From: Auxenochlorella pyrenoidosa
Lineage: Eukaryota > Chlorophyta > Trebouxiophyceae > Chlorellales > Chlorellaceae
Direction: 5' to 3'
Length of the DNA stretch: 41,970 nt
Assembly (NCBI GenBank): GCA_001430745.1
Contig: KQ482041.1
Location: 1,297,637 to 1,339,606 of the forward strand
Positions within the stretch are counted from its first letter, which is position 1. Every line of letters starts with the position of its first letter. Below are positions 1 through 10,500 of this stretch, piece by piece. The position numbers were made by a program, and so were the translations under genes. The notes beneath the pieces were generated by a model. That model ran no database searches, had not been told where the DNA came from, and worked only from the letters and a program-made list of their open reading frames with translations.

Positions 1-60
1 CACACTACCACCACCACCATTACCACCCACCCACCACCACCACCACCACCACCACCACCA
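1..60. repeat. CCA/ACC-rich microsatellite in helicase intron
   Basis: Near-perfect CCA trinucleotide run just upstream of the first visible helicase exon. It lies in the intron and supplies pyrimidine-rich sequence before the acceptor at 86-87. Confidence 0.85.
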
Positions 61-87
61 CACACCACCCAACCCCTTCATGCGCAG

Positions 88-1336
88 ACATGAAGAGCTG
101 CACGGCCATGCACCCGCACCCGCTGCTGCTGGTGGCGGCGCATGTCTACATTGCGCACGACCCGGGGGCAGAGGGCGAGGAGGATGAGGGCATGGCCTCG
201 GCCCTGGGGGGCGTGCAGCTCGAGGATGGAACGAGCAGGCTGCCGGGCCCTTCTGGTGAGCGTTGCGCAGGGGGGCATGCAAGCGAGCGAGGAGGAGGGA
301 GGCAGGTCCAGACCTCGCGGTGGCGGTGCGGCACAGAGGCAGCTGTCACGCCTCCTGGGCATCGCCCCACCTGGCCTTGCAGCACCCGCCCGCTGCAGCC
401 CAGCCTGACTGAAGCTGGTCCCTGGCCCCCCCACCCCACCCCACCCCACTCCCCACCACCACACACACACACACACACACACCACCACCACCATCCACCA
501 ACCATCCACCGCCACCCCACCTTGCTGCAGGCCACCTGGAGGCGGCCACCGCCCTGCTGGTTGTCGACCGCTGGCTGCGCTTCCGCGTGCCCTTTGCCTG
601 CGTGGCCCAGCTCACGGCGCTGCGCCTGCGGCTGGCAGAGGCGTTTGCGGCACGGGTGCGGCACCCCGCGGCGCCGCTGGCACCCCCGCTGGAGGGAGCG
701 CTGGCCACCGCGGCGCAGCTCTTCCTGAGCGAGAGCGAGGCTGCGCTGCGAGGGGAAGTCTACCTGGGCACTTCCTACGCCCCACCGGCGGCTGGCCTGC
801 CGGCCGGCGCCTATGGCGGCGGCCGCGGCGGGCGGCACCACGCCACGGGCGGGTTTGGCCGCGGCGGGCGCGGGCGCTACGCCATGCCGCCTCCGCCGGG
901 GATTGGCGGCCGCGGCGGCGGCCGGTATGGCAGCGCAGGCGGCGGCGGGTTTGGTCCGCCGGGCGGGAGAGGCCGCAGCGGGCAGCAGGTGTATCAGCCG
1001 CCTGCCCAGCGTGCGCAGCAGGATGGCTTCAGCAGCGGCTATCCTGAGCAGCAGCAGCATGGCCAGCAGCAGGGCTACGGAGGCAGGGGAAGAGGCGGCA
1101 GGGGCTTCCAACGCCAGCAGCAGCAGCAGCAGCAGCAGCCGCAGGGCGTCAAGCGCAGCCACAGCGGCATGCCGCTGGCAGGCGGCAGCGCAGGCGGCGG
1201 CCGCGGCAGACGCTTTGGCGGCGAGGGTGGCGGCAGGGGCCGAGGCGGCAGAGGCGATTACAGCAGCGGCGGGCGTGGTGCAGGCGGCGGCAGGGCTGGG
1301 GGCCGGAGCGGCGGGCGGGGCCGCGGCAGGCAGTGA
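88..1336 (+). CDS. DExH-box RNA helicase, C-terminal part with RGG tail (partial, 5' end outside window)
   Basis: Exons 88..255 and 531..1336; the first visible exon follows an acceptor (gcgcag) and the true start lies left of the window. The two exons join in phase (g|gc = Gly). The visible part begins with SCTAMHPHPLLL, resembling the strand entering the C-terminal OB-fold of DHX9/DHX36/DHX57-type helicases (family form 'sctaVsPlaLLLF'). The second exon continues with VVDRWLRFRVPFACVAQL, the 'vD.Wl.F' segment that ends the OB-fold. The motor domains are not in the window. The last 170 residues or so are low-complexity Gly/Arg/Gln: many RGG/GRG units and an eight-Gln run, typical of RNA-binding tails. 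The protein should unwind RNA or RNA/DNA structures using ATP, probably in nucleus or cytoplasm. The helicase class is fairly sure; the exact subfamily is not. Confidence 0.72.
461..482. repeat. (AC)n microsatellite in helicase intron
   Basis: About eleven AC units inside the intron 256..530, followed by CCA repeats and the acceptor ctgcag at 525-530. Likely length-polymorphic. Confidence 0.9.
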
Positions 1337-2279
1337 GGAGCAGCGTTTTGAGGGAGTTTGGCTGCACTCCTTTTGCCCGGCTTCTGTTGCACTGACTCGA
1401 TGTGGCACATGGCGGCACATGGCACCCCTGAAGACCGTGCGTGGCTAGCACTGAGCCACAGGCGGAACAGCAGAAAGCGGCGGAATTATGGGTTCTTGCA
1501 ACCTGATTTCAGCCCAGATTGATTGCATCACGTTGCAAGCCCACTGCAAGCCCAGCTCAAGGGAGGTTCGTTGCTGGATGCGGCGCATGGCATCATACAA
1601 GTTGCAGGCTGCTGCGGCTGATGCTCCGGAAGATGTTCATGAGGTCAGCCTATGGGTCCATTCAGACCGATGAGTCCCTCTGGCCTCCAGCAATCAGGCC
1701 AGGAGGGCGGGTTCAAGGCAGCCGCTGCGGTACAAGGCAGCTGCGGCCCATCAGTCCCAAGTGCTCACATTGCCCTGGCAGAGCCGTGCCAGCACAAAAA
1801 AAAAAACAAATCAATGAATGCAAGCAGCCACGTACACTTGCTCCTGCAAGCACGAGGCAAATGGGCGAGCACAGGCTGAAAGGCTGGGAGGAGACGAAGA
1901 GGCCCCGGAGCGCCATGCTGGCGAAGGCGGCGGCCGCCATCAGCAGACCTCTCACGCTTTGCTCCGCCCTTAAAGCAGTGTTGTAAGGACAGCCCGCTCG
2001 CCCTGGAGCCTCCTCTAGAGCCCGAGCTCCCCTGCGCACTGGACCTCTTTTCGCACGGACGTCGCCAGAGATCCTGTCATCCCTGCAGCCTGAGCTTGCC
2101 TGCGCAGCCAACCAGCAGGTGAGCAGCTTGGTCCTGAGAGGTCGGGAGGGCACCCGGTGCCAAGGGCAGTGGCCGCCCCCTGTTGCCCAGGCACGGCACC
2201 AGTGCAGCAGCGACGATGCTGACATAGCCCCCTGCTTTATCAAACTGTTTCTGCAGGCCTTTGCACGGCCAGCTGCAGC
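1337..2279. other. Intergenic: helicase 3' UTR and 5' region of DUF707 gene
   Basis: No coding pattern recognised on either strand. It holds an A11 run near 1796 and a TGTAA at 1982. A GTGAGC at about 2118 paired with the ctgcag just before the ATG at 2280 could be a 5' UTR intron of the next gene; this is only a possibility. Confidence 0.5.
1982..1986 (+). terminator. TGTAA, possible poly(A) signal
   Basis: TGTAA is the usual green-algal poly(A) signal. This copy lies about 650 nt after the helicase stop, farther than usual, so assignment to that gene is weak. Confidence 0.25.
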
Positions 2280-5200
2280 ATGGCAAGGTACAGGAAACAG
2301 CAGCGGGGGCTCCCCGCCTGGATGGCGCTGCTGCTGCTGCTGCTCGTCAGCCCGGCAGCCTGGGCAGGCTTGCCGCCCCTCTTTGTGCCAGATGTGAAGG
2401 GAGCGGAGGAGGCACGGGCCTGGCTGCAGCTGTACCGACGAGAGCAGGAGGTGCGCACCGACCTGGGCGGTTGGCATGCATGGACTGCGCTTGCAACTGG
2501 GGCCCCAGAGGGCCGTCCCCAGATATCGAGAGCCTGCAACTCTCCCTTCTGACCCCGATGCGCAGCGCCGGCCCAGTGGAGCACCCCTGTGGCCAGAGAG
2601 CATCGCCCTGCCCAGCTGCAAGGCCACGCTAGCCGACACTAGCAGCCGCAGGCACCTCGTTCTCTCCCAAGTGGGCGACAGCTGGGGCCTCGACTCAACC
2701 CGCAACAAGTGAGCTGTGCAAGTGGTTTTGAGTGGTTGAAGGGAGCGGCGGGTACTTGCCTGCCCCCGCAACATGGCACACGTGATGTACCAGGAGGACT
2801 GGATGCCAGGTAGAGTTGCAACACCGCCTATCTAGCAAGCTCCCTCCCCACTGCTGCCCGCTCTCACTGCACCCAGGTGGCTGGACGACCCATCTTTTGC
2901 AGCCAAGTTTGATGTTGTGGTGATCTACTTTGGCAAGAATGATAGCTGGACCTGCCCCCAGTGCCTCAGGGTCTTCCGCGACAGCGGGCCCAAGTGAGGC
3001 CTGCAGGGGAGCAGATGGAGTGTAGGTGCCGCTCCTTCAGCCTGCACAACCGAAGGTCCACCCTTGCGCCATTAACAGGGCAGCGGCAGTGCAGCCGGCG
3101 TCAGGCCACCCTGTGTGGTTGTGCCTGGCTCAAGCTTGGAGCATCCCACACCCTGCCCCAGGTGGCAGATGACGCACCGGCTGCTGTTCAGCCCGGATTG
3201 GTTGCAGCTGATCGCGGAGAAAGACTACGGGTGAGGGGGGTGCGGTGCAGGGTACGCCTGCTATGCGGCCACTCTTGTGCCGTTCGCTGCATGCAGAAGA
3301 GATCCTCCGTACTGTTTACGACTGGCCACCGCCCGCCCGCCCCCCCCCCCCCCCTTTTCCCCCTTCTACCACCACCACCAGCTACGTGTGGATGCCGGAC
3401 GACGACATTGTCGCCTCTGCTTGCGATGTCGCCCGCTTCTTCGACACTCTGGGTGGGGGGGCGCCTGTGTATGCAGCAGCCCGGGACTGTTGCTGCTTTG
3501 CGAGGCAGCTCTAGGTTGTGAGCCAGAGTTTGTTGGCAAGGCTGCAGGACGCAGTCCGCAAAGCGCGACTTGCAAGCAATTAAGCATGTCACAAGCACCC
3601 TGCTCTCCCTCATCCTGTTGCAGAGCAGCAGCACCTGTACATTGCGCAGGTGGGGAGGGGAGGCCAGGGGTGCTGGCAGGGCACCGCAGCCACGATCAGG
3701 GGAGCCCGGCAGGACCTTGCGAGAGCGGCACCAAGAGGATGACCCCTCGGCCATCCAGCTTGCCCAGCCTCAGCGGCCTGTCCCCAGGCCTGTTGATGCC
3801 CCCATCCCGTCGACTGCCCCCCGCAGATGTCGGTGTGCCCCGTGGATGGCTCCGCCGTCATGTGGCCGCACCTGTTCCAGCGACGGGGCAACGCGCTGCG
3901 CCACGTCGCGTTTGTGGAGATCATGGCCGCCGCGCTGCGCTTTGACTTCTTCCAAGCGGGTGGGGCGCGCCCGCGGGGCCGCAGGCTCGCCGAGGGCCAG
4001 CCAGGTGCTGTGCATGCACCAAATTTCACCGCTCTGCCAGTTGGCCAATGCCTGTCGGCACCTCAAAGCAAAATCGTGTGTTCCTGCTCCATGCGCTGCT
4101 GTGTGACACCCCTGCTGTTGCGCAGTGGTGCGGGCCACCCTGGGCCAGAGCTGGACTGGCTGGGGCCTGGATGTAAGCCCTCCCACCCCCCTGCCACACC
4201 TGCGCTGCTCTGGCGCCGAGGAAGCAGCGCTTGCTCTGCCCCTGCCAGATGAGCTAGCACAGACGGCCCCGCTGCCAGGCCAACGGTGCGGCCCGGAGTC
4301 TAGCCACCAGCTGTTCTTTTTGGCCAACTACCCTTACCTATGCCCTGCGCTGCTGGCCCCGTGCAGACCATCTGGCCCTTCCTCTTGAATTTCCCGCCAG
4401 ATGGACTCGCAGTCGTTGATGCGGTCTGCATGGTGAGTGGGCGGGGACACCACAAGTGCGGCACAGCTCAGGCTCCGCTGACCGCTGCGGCACCAAGCCA
4501 CCGCTTCCCGGCTTGCACGCCCCCTCGCTTGCTGCGCCGCAGGTGCACGCTGGTCGGGCGGGGCAGCGCCAGGATGGCGGCTCCAACTATGCCGCCACTG
4601 CGGGCAGCCCCTGGAACAAGTGAGTGCACGATGGGGAAGCGGGGAAGGCGCAAGGGACTCGGCGCCGGGAGCGTGCCATGCGTCGCGAGCACAGGAACAG
4701 CCAGCAAAGTTGCTGCCACAGCTCCAGGGCCCTGTAATTGCTCGCGGCTTGCTGCCCTGCCCGCCCTGCAGCCCCTGGCACGAGGACGACTCGGTGCGTG
4801 CGCAGTGGCATGTGTGGTGGGAGGCCATCGCCAACATGGGCGTCCCACCCGACATTGGCGGCAGGTCGGCCCAGGGCTGGAGCAGTGCCCAGGGGCGAAT
4901 CCAGAGCTGCTTCGGCCCGTTGATGCCTGGACATGGGCTGTTGTCTGGATGCACCCAGCAGGGGTTAACTGCCTTGCATGCTGACAACATTGCCGACCTT
5001 GCACCCCCCGCCCCCCCACCCCCACCCTGCAGGGGCACCAAGGAGTTCCACTCAGTGCCGCTGGCCGTCCCGCCACCTCCCCCCTCCCCTCCTCCGTCCA
5101 TGCCTTCACCGCTGGCAGAGCATGCAGAAAGCGCGGCGCCCCAGCCCGATGCAAAGGCCAGCCCAGCAGACACAGCTGCTGCACCACCTGGTGCAAGCGT

Positions 5201-5579
5201 CACAGCCAACAGCCCTGCAGGCACGTCAAAGGCCAGCCTTGACAGCTCCGTTTCTGATGAGCGCATCAACGCTGACACCACCGTCAGTGCAGATTCTGCA
5301 GTGGGGGCAGCTGCGCAGCCCGGGGCCCACGCCAGCGCTTCAGCAGAGCCCGTGGGCGCCTCGGCGCTGTCGGCGGCAGCAGCCAGGGGCAGGCGGGCTG
5401 CTGGCTCCCCCACATCTCTGCTGGGTGTGGGGTTCGTCCTGGCCATTGCGCTGGCCGGCAGCCTGGCGGCCATCCCAGCAATGCGCCGGCGGTGGCAGCG
5501 GCGCCGCGTGGTGCCGCAGCATGTGCACCCGCAGTCTGTGCCGGCGGGCAAGCTCGTCAGTGCGGCGGCCTTCGTGTGA
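2280..5579 (+). CDS. DUF707-family protein with signal peptide and C-terminal membrane segment
   Basis: Twelve exons: 2280..2450, 2566..2708, 2877..2993, 3162..3230, 3382..3452, 3624..3649, 3827..3959, 4126..4172, 4367..4432, 4543..4619, 4772..4864, 5033..5579; all phases agree and give 519 aa. The start is followed by a basic stretch and a strong hydrophobic core (WMALLLLLLVSPAAWA), a signal peptide or type II anchor. The core has the plant DUF707 signposts in order: FDVVVIYFGKND, YVWMPDDDIVAS (acidic DxD-like cluster), HLYIAQ, FVEIMAA, WTGWGLD, LAVVDAVCMVH. After it comes a Pro/Ala/Ser-rich stretch of about 100 residues, a membrane helix near residues 465-487 (LLGVGFVLAIALAGSLA) and an Arg-rich tail. 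DUF707 proteins are uncharacterised but glycosyltransferase-like, so a Golgi/ER lumenal enzyme is an inference. The first intron (2451..2565) is the least certain junction. Confidence 0.75.
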
Positions 5580-5895
5580 GCTTCGGCTCCTTGAAAAGAT
5601 TTTCTGGAGGGAATGGTGTCAAGCAAATCTAGGACTGAAAGCCTGCTGCATGCGTGGCTGTAAGGGCTGCAGCAAGCGCGTGGGATGCAAGTTAAAACAC
5701 AGGTGATGGCAACTGCAGAAAAGGGAATCCAGTGGAAAATTGGGGGGACGCTCGTGCCAAGGTGAGGGTCCGGGTTGCCAGTGGGGCAGGCAGGCACGGT
5801 GCACGTGGAGGTGATACAGCCAGCAGTGCCAGGGCGAGCGCCCCCGGCAGCTGGCGAGGCACGGCGGCGCAGGGCCACGCCTCGGAGGGGGCTGG
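5580..5895. other. Short convergent 3' gap
   Basis: 316 nt between the stops of two genes pointing at each other. It must hold both 3' UTRs, so the transcripts may overlap. Nothing else seen. Confidence 0.6.
5659..5663 (+). terminator. TGTAA poly(A) signal of DUF707 gene
   Basis: TGTAA 80 nt after the stop at 5579, in the short gap before the convergent GNAT gene. Confidence 0.6.
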
Positions 5896-7250
5896 CTACC
5901 CGCGCAGCCGCGTGTCGCGCAGCAGCACCGTGCGCCCGCGCCCCTCGATGCCGTCCAGGCAGCGCCCGCGGTAGTGCGCCTGGTTGGAGCTCTCCTCCTT
6001 CTCCACCACAAAGCCGGCGCGCTCGTAGAAGCGCACCGCGATCTCGTTCACTGCCATGGTGTGCACGTACAGGGCCTCCACGCCTGTGGGGCCGGGGGGG
6101 GGGGGGGGGGGGGGTCTAGGGGGCTCGCTGGGGTGGAGAAGGGGTTTGAGGCACAGAGGGGCGTGGGGGCGAGGGGCGGGCCGCAAGGGCGCACATGCGT
6201 CAGCTAGTTCCATAGCGGCCGCTCCTCCATGCTGCAACTGGCCCCAACCAACCCAGGACATAGGGCCCAGGGAGGCCGCCGGCGCTCACCCCAGGCGACA
6301 GCCAGCTCGCGTGCCGCAGCCAGCAGCGCGTTGCCGACCCCCCGCCGGCGCGCCTGCGGCGCCGTGCACACATTCGCAAGGTATGCTGCGTTGCGGCTGT
6401 CCCCGATGAGCACCTCGCCGCGCATTGCACGCGCAGCATACAGGTCGAGCGTGCCGACAACAGCCAGAGGCTCGCCCGCCGCCTCGGCTGCTGCCAGAGC
6501 CGACGCTGCGGCTCGCTCCCGCATGCCGCCAGCTGCCAGCGTGGCAGCACTGCTGCCGCTGCTGCTGCCGCCCTGCACGATCAGCTGCTCATCCAGGGGC
6601 TGTCCATCCGCTGCCTGCAGCGCGGCCGCAGGGCAGAGGGCCACCAAGCAGGTGGTGCGCTCGCCGCTGGCGGCGTCGTCGCCCAGCCGCCGCGCCATGC
6701 GCGCCGCCTTGAGAGCCTTCACCTCCTCCTCTGCCACCATGGTGCGGTGCACCTGCACAGGAAAAGGTTGGCAGGAACACCGCGCTTGATGGGGAGAGCA
6801 CCAGAGCCAGCATGAGCGATGGCGCGTGTGTGAGTCCAGGCTCATGCCGAGTGGTGCTGCATGGCGCTCTCGCTGCATGCGACACACAATCCCAAGATTG
6901 TTTCCCACCTGTGCCGCAAACTTGCGCTCCTCTGGGTAGCGGTAGAAGGAGAGGGCACGCAGCCAGGCAGCCGCCTCCAGCTCGCCATCTGCCTCGGCCT
7001 CGCGCACTGCCATCGCCGGCAGCGGCTGCGCCGGCTCGCCGGTGCGCTCCGTGGCCGTCAGTAGCGACTGGTGGAAGCCGGTGCTGGATGCCACGGGAGA
7101 AGGGGACCGGCGAGGCAGGGGCCGCCAGGGGGCTGGTGGTGCGCAAGGCCGGCGACAGGCGGCGGCGGCAGTGGCAGCAGGCGGCACTGCCCTGTGCTGC
7201 GGGCAGCGCAGCAAGGCCTCGCTGGCCATAAAGGCTTGTGCAGCTGCCAT
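5896..7250 (-). CDS. GNAT-family N-acetyltransferase, probably plastid
   Basis: Three exons on the minus strand: 7250..6909, 6752..6290, 6083..5896, in phase, giving 330 aa. The ATG at 7250 is the first ATG of the frame; the open frame above it has only a TTG. The N-terminus (MAAAQAFMASEALLRC, then Ala/Arg/Pro with almost no acids) looks like a plastid transit peptide. The catalytic half has the GNAT signature: AYLANVCTAPQ (beta-4), then RRRGVGNALL (motif A, the R-x-x-G-x-G acetyl-CoA pyrophosphate loop), then LYVHTMAVNEIAVRFYERAGF (motif B). This order and the 'lyvHt..NE.A..fYe.aGF' block resemble plant plastid GNAT lysine/N-terminal acetyltransferases. The substrate cannot be read from sequence. 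A 21-nt poly-C tract (minus strand) precedes the last acceptor. Confidence 0.8.
6094..6114. repeat. Poly(G)21 homopolymer in GNAT intron
   Basis: Uninterrupted run of 21 G on the plus strand, read as poly-C in the GNAT pre-mRNA about 10 nt before the acceptor at 6084. It acts as the polypyrimidine tract and is likely prone to length variation. Confidence 0.9.
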
Positions 7251-7570
7251 GGAAGCAGTGCTGCCAGGAGGGAACAAGGAGGAGCGCTCTTGGAACAGCA
7301 AATTGGCTCTGGCCGCTGCGGCAAAATGGCGTTGTGCAATTCCAGAATTAATGCAAGACCTGTCGCCGCATTGCCTGGGAGCTCTGATGGTGCACCCCTC
7401 CAGCTCACAGCACTTGCGCAGCAGACGGAGGGGCGTACATCGCGCTATTCCGCCCCGATCGCAGGTCGATTGCGCTACAGGCGGCGTCCACCGCCTATTT
7501 CAAGAGCTCCGAAAGCTCGCCAGCTCTCTTTGGTCCAAGCCGCTCCACTTTGCTCAAGCTGTGCGGCCAC
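7251..7570. promoter_or_regulatory. Divergent 5' region between GNAT and proton-pump-interactor gene
   Basis: 320 nt separate the two ATGs on opposite strands, so both promoters and 5' UTRs lie here. No TATA box or known element is evident. Confidence 0.5.
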
Positions 7571-10500
7571 ATGTCCGGCGAGGAACCCTCTGCAATCGCC
7601 ATGGAAGCCCAGGAGGCGGTGGAGGCTGCCGAGGAGCCTCAAACCAATCGGCTGGGCAAGGACAAGCAGCCGGCCGAGGCGGGCAGCAGCGGCGAGGGAG
7701 CAGAGGCGACCCAGGAGGAGGAGGAGCCCTGGAAGAAGCGGTGGGTGCTCGTGCAGTGGCGCGATCACCGCGTTTTTCGAGTGCAAGCTCACGGGGCACA
7801 TGGTGATCGTGCCCTTTGTGCTGGAGTCACCAGAGCACGGCTGCAGGTTTCCGGCTGAAAGGCTCCGCTTCCGAATCGCAGGCTCTGGTTTGTCCGCATG
7901 CCGCGGCCGCCCGAGGCGGGTGCGCTCAAGGGCCTGGAGCAGGAGGTGGAGTTGCACCGCACGCAGTTCAACCTCATCACCGAGGCGCTGAACGTGAAGA
8001 AGGTGAGGGCAGAGTCGTGGCAAATCAGCAGGGCTCCAGGCCAGAATAGGCAGGCCCCAACTGCAAGGCGGCGCAGTGTTTTCGACGCGCTGCATGCAGG
8101 CCTCGTGGCCCTGTCGCCAAGCATCAGGCAAGGAGTACATTTGCTTATCGATCGCTATGGCACCAGCACTCGGCAGAGCACTGGGAGAATACATGCTGCT
8201 GCCATGCAAGCCCAGGCTCCTCGAGCCGAACCTTCCGTGTCCCCTCCCTCCCGACCCCTCCAACACAGGTGGAGCGCGACGGCGCACGCGAGGCGACCCG
8301 CGCCGCGCGCGAGGCGTACCAGCAGTGCCGCGCCGCATACGACGAGCGCGCCGCGCCTGTCAAGGAGCTGCAGCAGCAGCGCGCGGATGCCGTGTCCTCG
8401 GCCACCAAGCTGCGCGAGTCGTTCAGGTGGGTGCTGCTGGCGACTGCGTGGCTCGGCCCGCGGGCTCTGGCCTTTGCCATGAATTTTGGTGGCCTATCCG
8501 CACGGTGGCCTGTGGGGAATGGTGATGTTTGCATATGCCAAAGCTCTATTCCACGCGAGTGCTGAACGAGTCCCGTACATTTGACAGCGCCCACCCCTTT
8601 TGAGCGGACCAACGCCCCCCTTCACCTCTGCAGCGACCTGCTGGTGAAGAGCGAGGCGGAGCTGGATGAGCAGCTGGCGGCCCTGCACTTCCGCATTAAC
8701 CACGAGTCCATCTCGCTGAACGAGGAGAAGAAGGCGCTGGCTACCATCAAGAAGCTGGAGCAGCAGCGCGAGCGGGTGGGCAGGCAGAACTGGCGCCGCC
8801 CCGCGCTGGGCGCCGGCTGTGTGCCGTGCGCCCTTGGACAAGCAAAGCTTGCTGAAGTGTCACCAGCTGCGGCAGTGTCCTGAAACAACACGATGTGGCC
8901 GGGTCTCTGGGCCAATGTTGGCGCTGCCTGAAGCGCCTGCAGCTGCACGCTCAGCGCCGGCAGGCCTGCTCGCCTGCCTGCTCCCAGGCCTGCACCGTCC
9001 CGCCTGCCCGTTCCCAGCCTGGCGGCAGCCCGACCCGCTCTCATTGCCCCGCTGCCTGCAGGTGCGCGAGTATGAGGCCAGCGCCACGCTGTTTGCAGAG
9101 TCGCGCGCCAAGCGCAGCGAGCTGCAGGACGTGCTCAAGGAGCACGAGGGCGACCTCAAGGCGCTGCGCCAGGAGATGGACGTGCAGGTGGGCGGGCCAC
9201 CCCGCCCTCGCAGTGCCCCGGCTGGCATGCTGTGTGGCACTGTTCAGCCGAGCAGATGCACCCGGTGCCCTGCCTCCTGCGACTGCCCTGGAAGATGGGC
9301 TCTTGCGCCTCGTGGCTGCTTCTGCCTCGGTGTGTCGATGCCAGCAAGTACCCACCTCTCCCGGCCGTGGCCCCTCATGGCCAGACCCTGGGCGCGTGGC
9401 AGCGTGTGCAGCAGCGCTGCCCTGCTGGCAGGCAGGCGCACCCTTGCAACGCTCCCCGCGTCTGCTGCCCCGCCTCCCCTCCCCCCTGCCGCGCCGCAGC
9501 GCCAGATCCTGACCAAGCTGCGCGAGCACGAGCGCGACATTGACCGCGAGGTGGAGGAGGTGATTGCGGAGCGGCGGCGCTGCCGCGAGGTCATGGTGAG
9601 GCCGCTGGTGGGGCCGCTCTCGGGGCAGCGGCCTGGCTGCGTGCTGCATGCAGCCAGCAGACTGCGACGCCGCACGCGCAAGCCTGCTGGCCTGGCATAG
9701 AGGCTGGTGGCACCAACCCCGGATCCCCTGCCCGCCTCGCACCGCCTGCGCCGCTGCAGGAGCAGGCCTACCAGCGACTCAACGCGCTGAAGAAGGAGCA
9801 GTGGTCCAAGAACAACCTGTTCTATGGCAACCGAGGCTTCTCGCGCAACATCCGCAAGGTGCGGTGCCGCTCCTGCTGCTACGGCTCTGCCAGCGTGTAC
9901 GCTACCGCCGCTGCTTGGTTCTGCTCTGCTGGCGCCAGAGGAAGCACCTGGCAGCTGCCTGCCAATCCTGGGAGGCTCATATCCCCGTCCTCGGTTGCGG
10001 TGTCCGAGCCAGCCTGGGGGGGTGCAAACTCAGGGGGTGGCTCGCCAGCGTGGCTCACTGCGCCGGCGGTTCCCCCCCCCCCACCCCACCCCGCAGCTGG
10101 TGGAGGCGGGCAAGCTGGAGGAGGCGCGCGCCACCTGCGCCGAGCAGATGGAGGAGGCGCACGGGCAGCTCAAGGCCGACGACGCATTCCGCGCCGAGTA
10201 CTTTGCGCTGTGGGAGACACAGCGCAAGCAGCCCGTGCACGCCGGTGAGGCGTGCCCGCGGCGGCGTTGGGGCAGCTGTGCCGCGGCCACGTCTGCCGCT
10301 GTTGTGCTTCCCTCTGCTGTCAATCTGCAGTCACGCCTTGCTGCTGGCATGCCGACGGCGGGCGCTGAGCTGCAAGCACAGGGGAGGTAACTGGGAACTC
10401 CGGAGGCAGGCCAACCACCTGGTGCAATCCAAGTGCCTCACTTGCGTGCCCGCTCCGCTGCGGTGAACATCCACTGCAGATGATGTGGACGCCAACCTTC

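Noticed and set aside
461..482. AC repeat and other short tandem repeats as a CRISPR-like array
   Set aside because: Simple microsatellites with no spacers, in introns of eukaryotic genes.
146..1420. 424-codon minus-strand frame over the helicase tail
   Set aside because: Ala/Arg/Pro-rich mirror of the Gly/Arg-rich RGG coding sequence; no independent coding signal.
4334..5878. 514-codon open frame on the minus strand
   Set aside because: It lies antisense to the DUF707 exons and introns. Long antisense frames are expected at this GC content with strong third-position G/C; it has no domain and no splice logic.
7251..7301. Longer N-terminus for the plastid-type GNAT, beginning at 7301
   Set aside because: The codon there is TTG; the first ATG is at 7250 and gives a good transit peptide.
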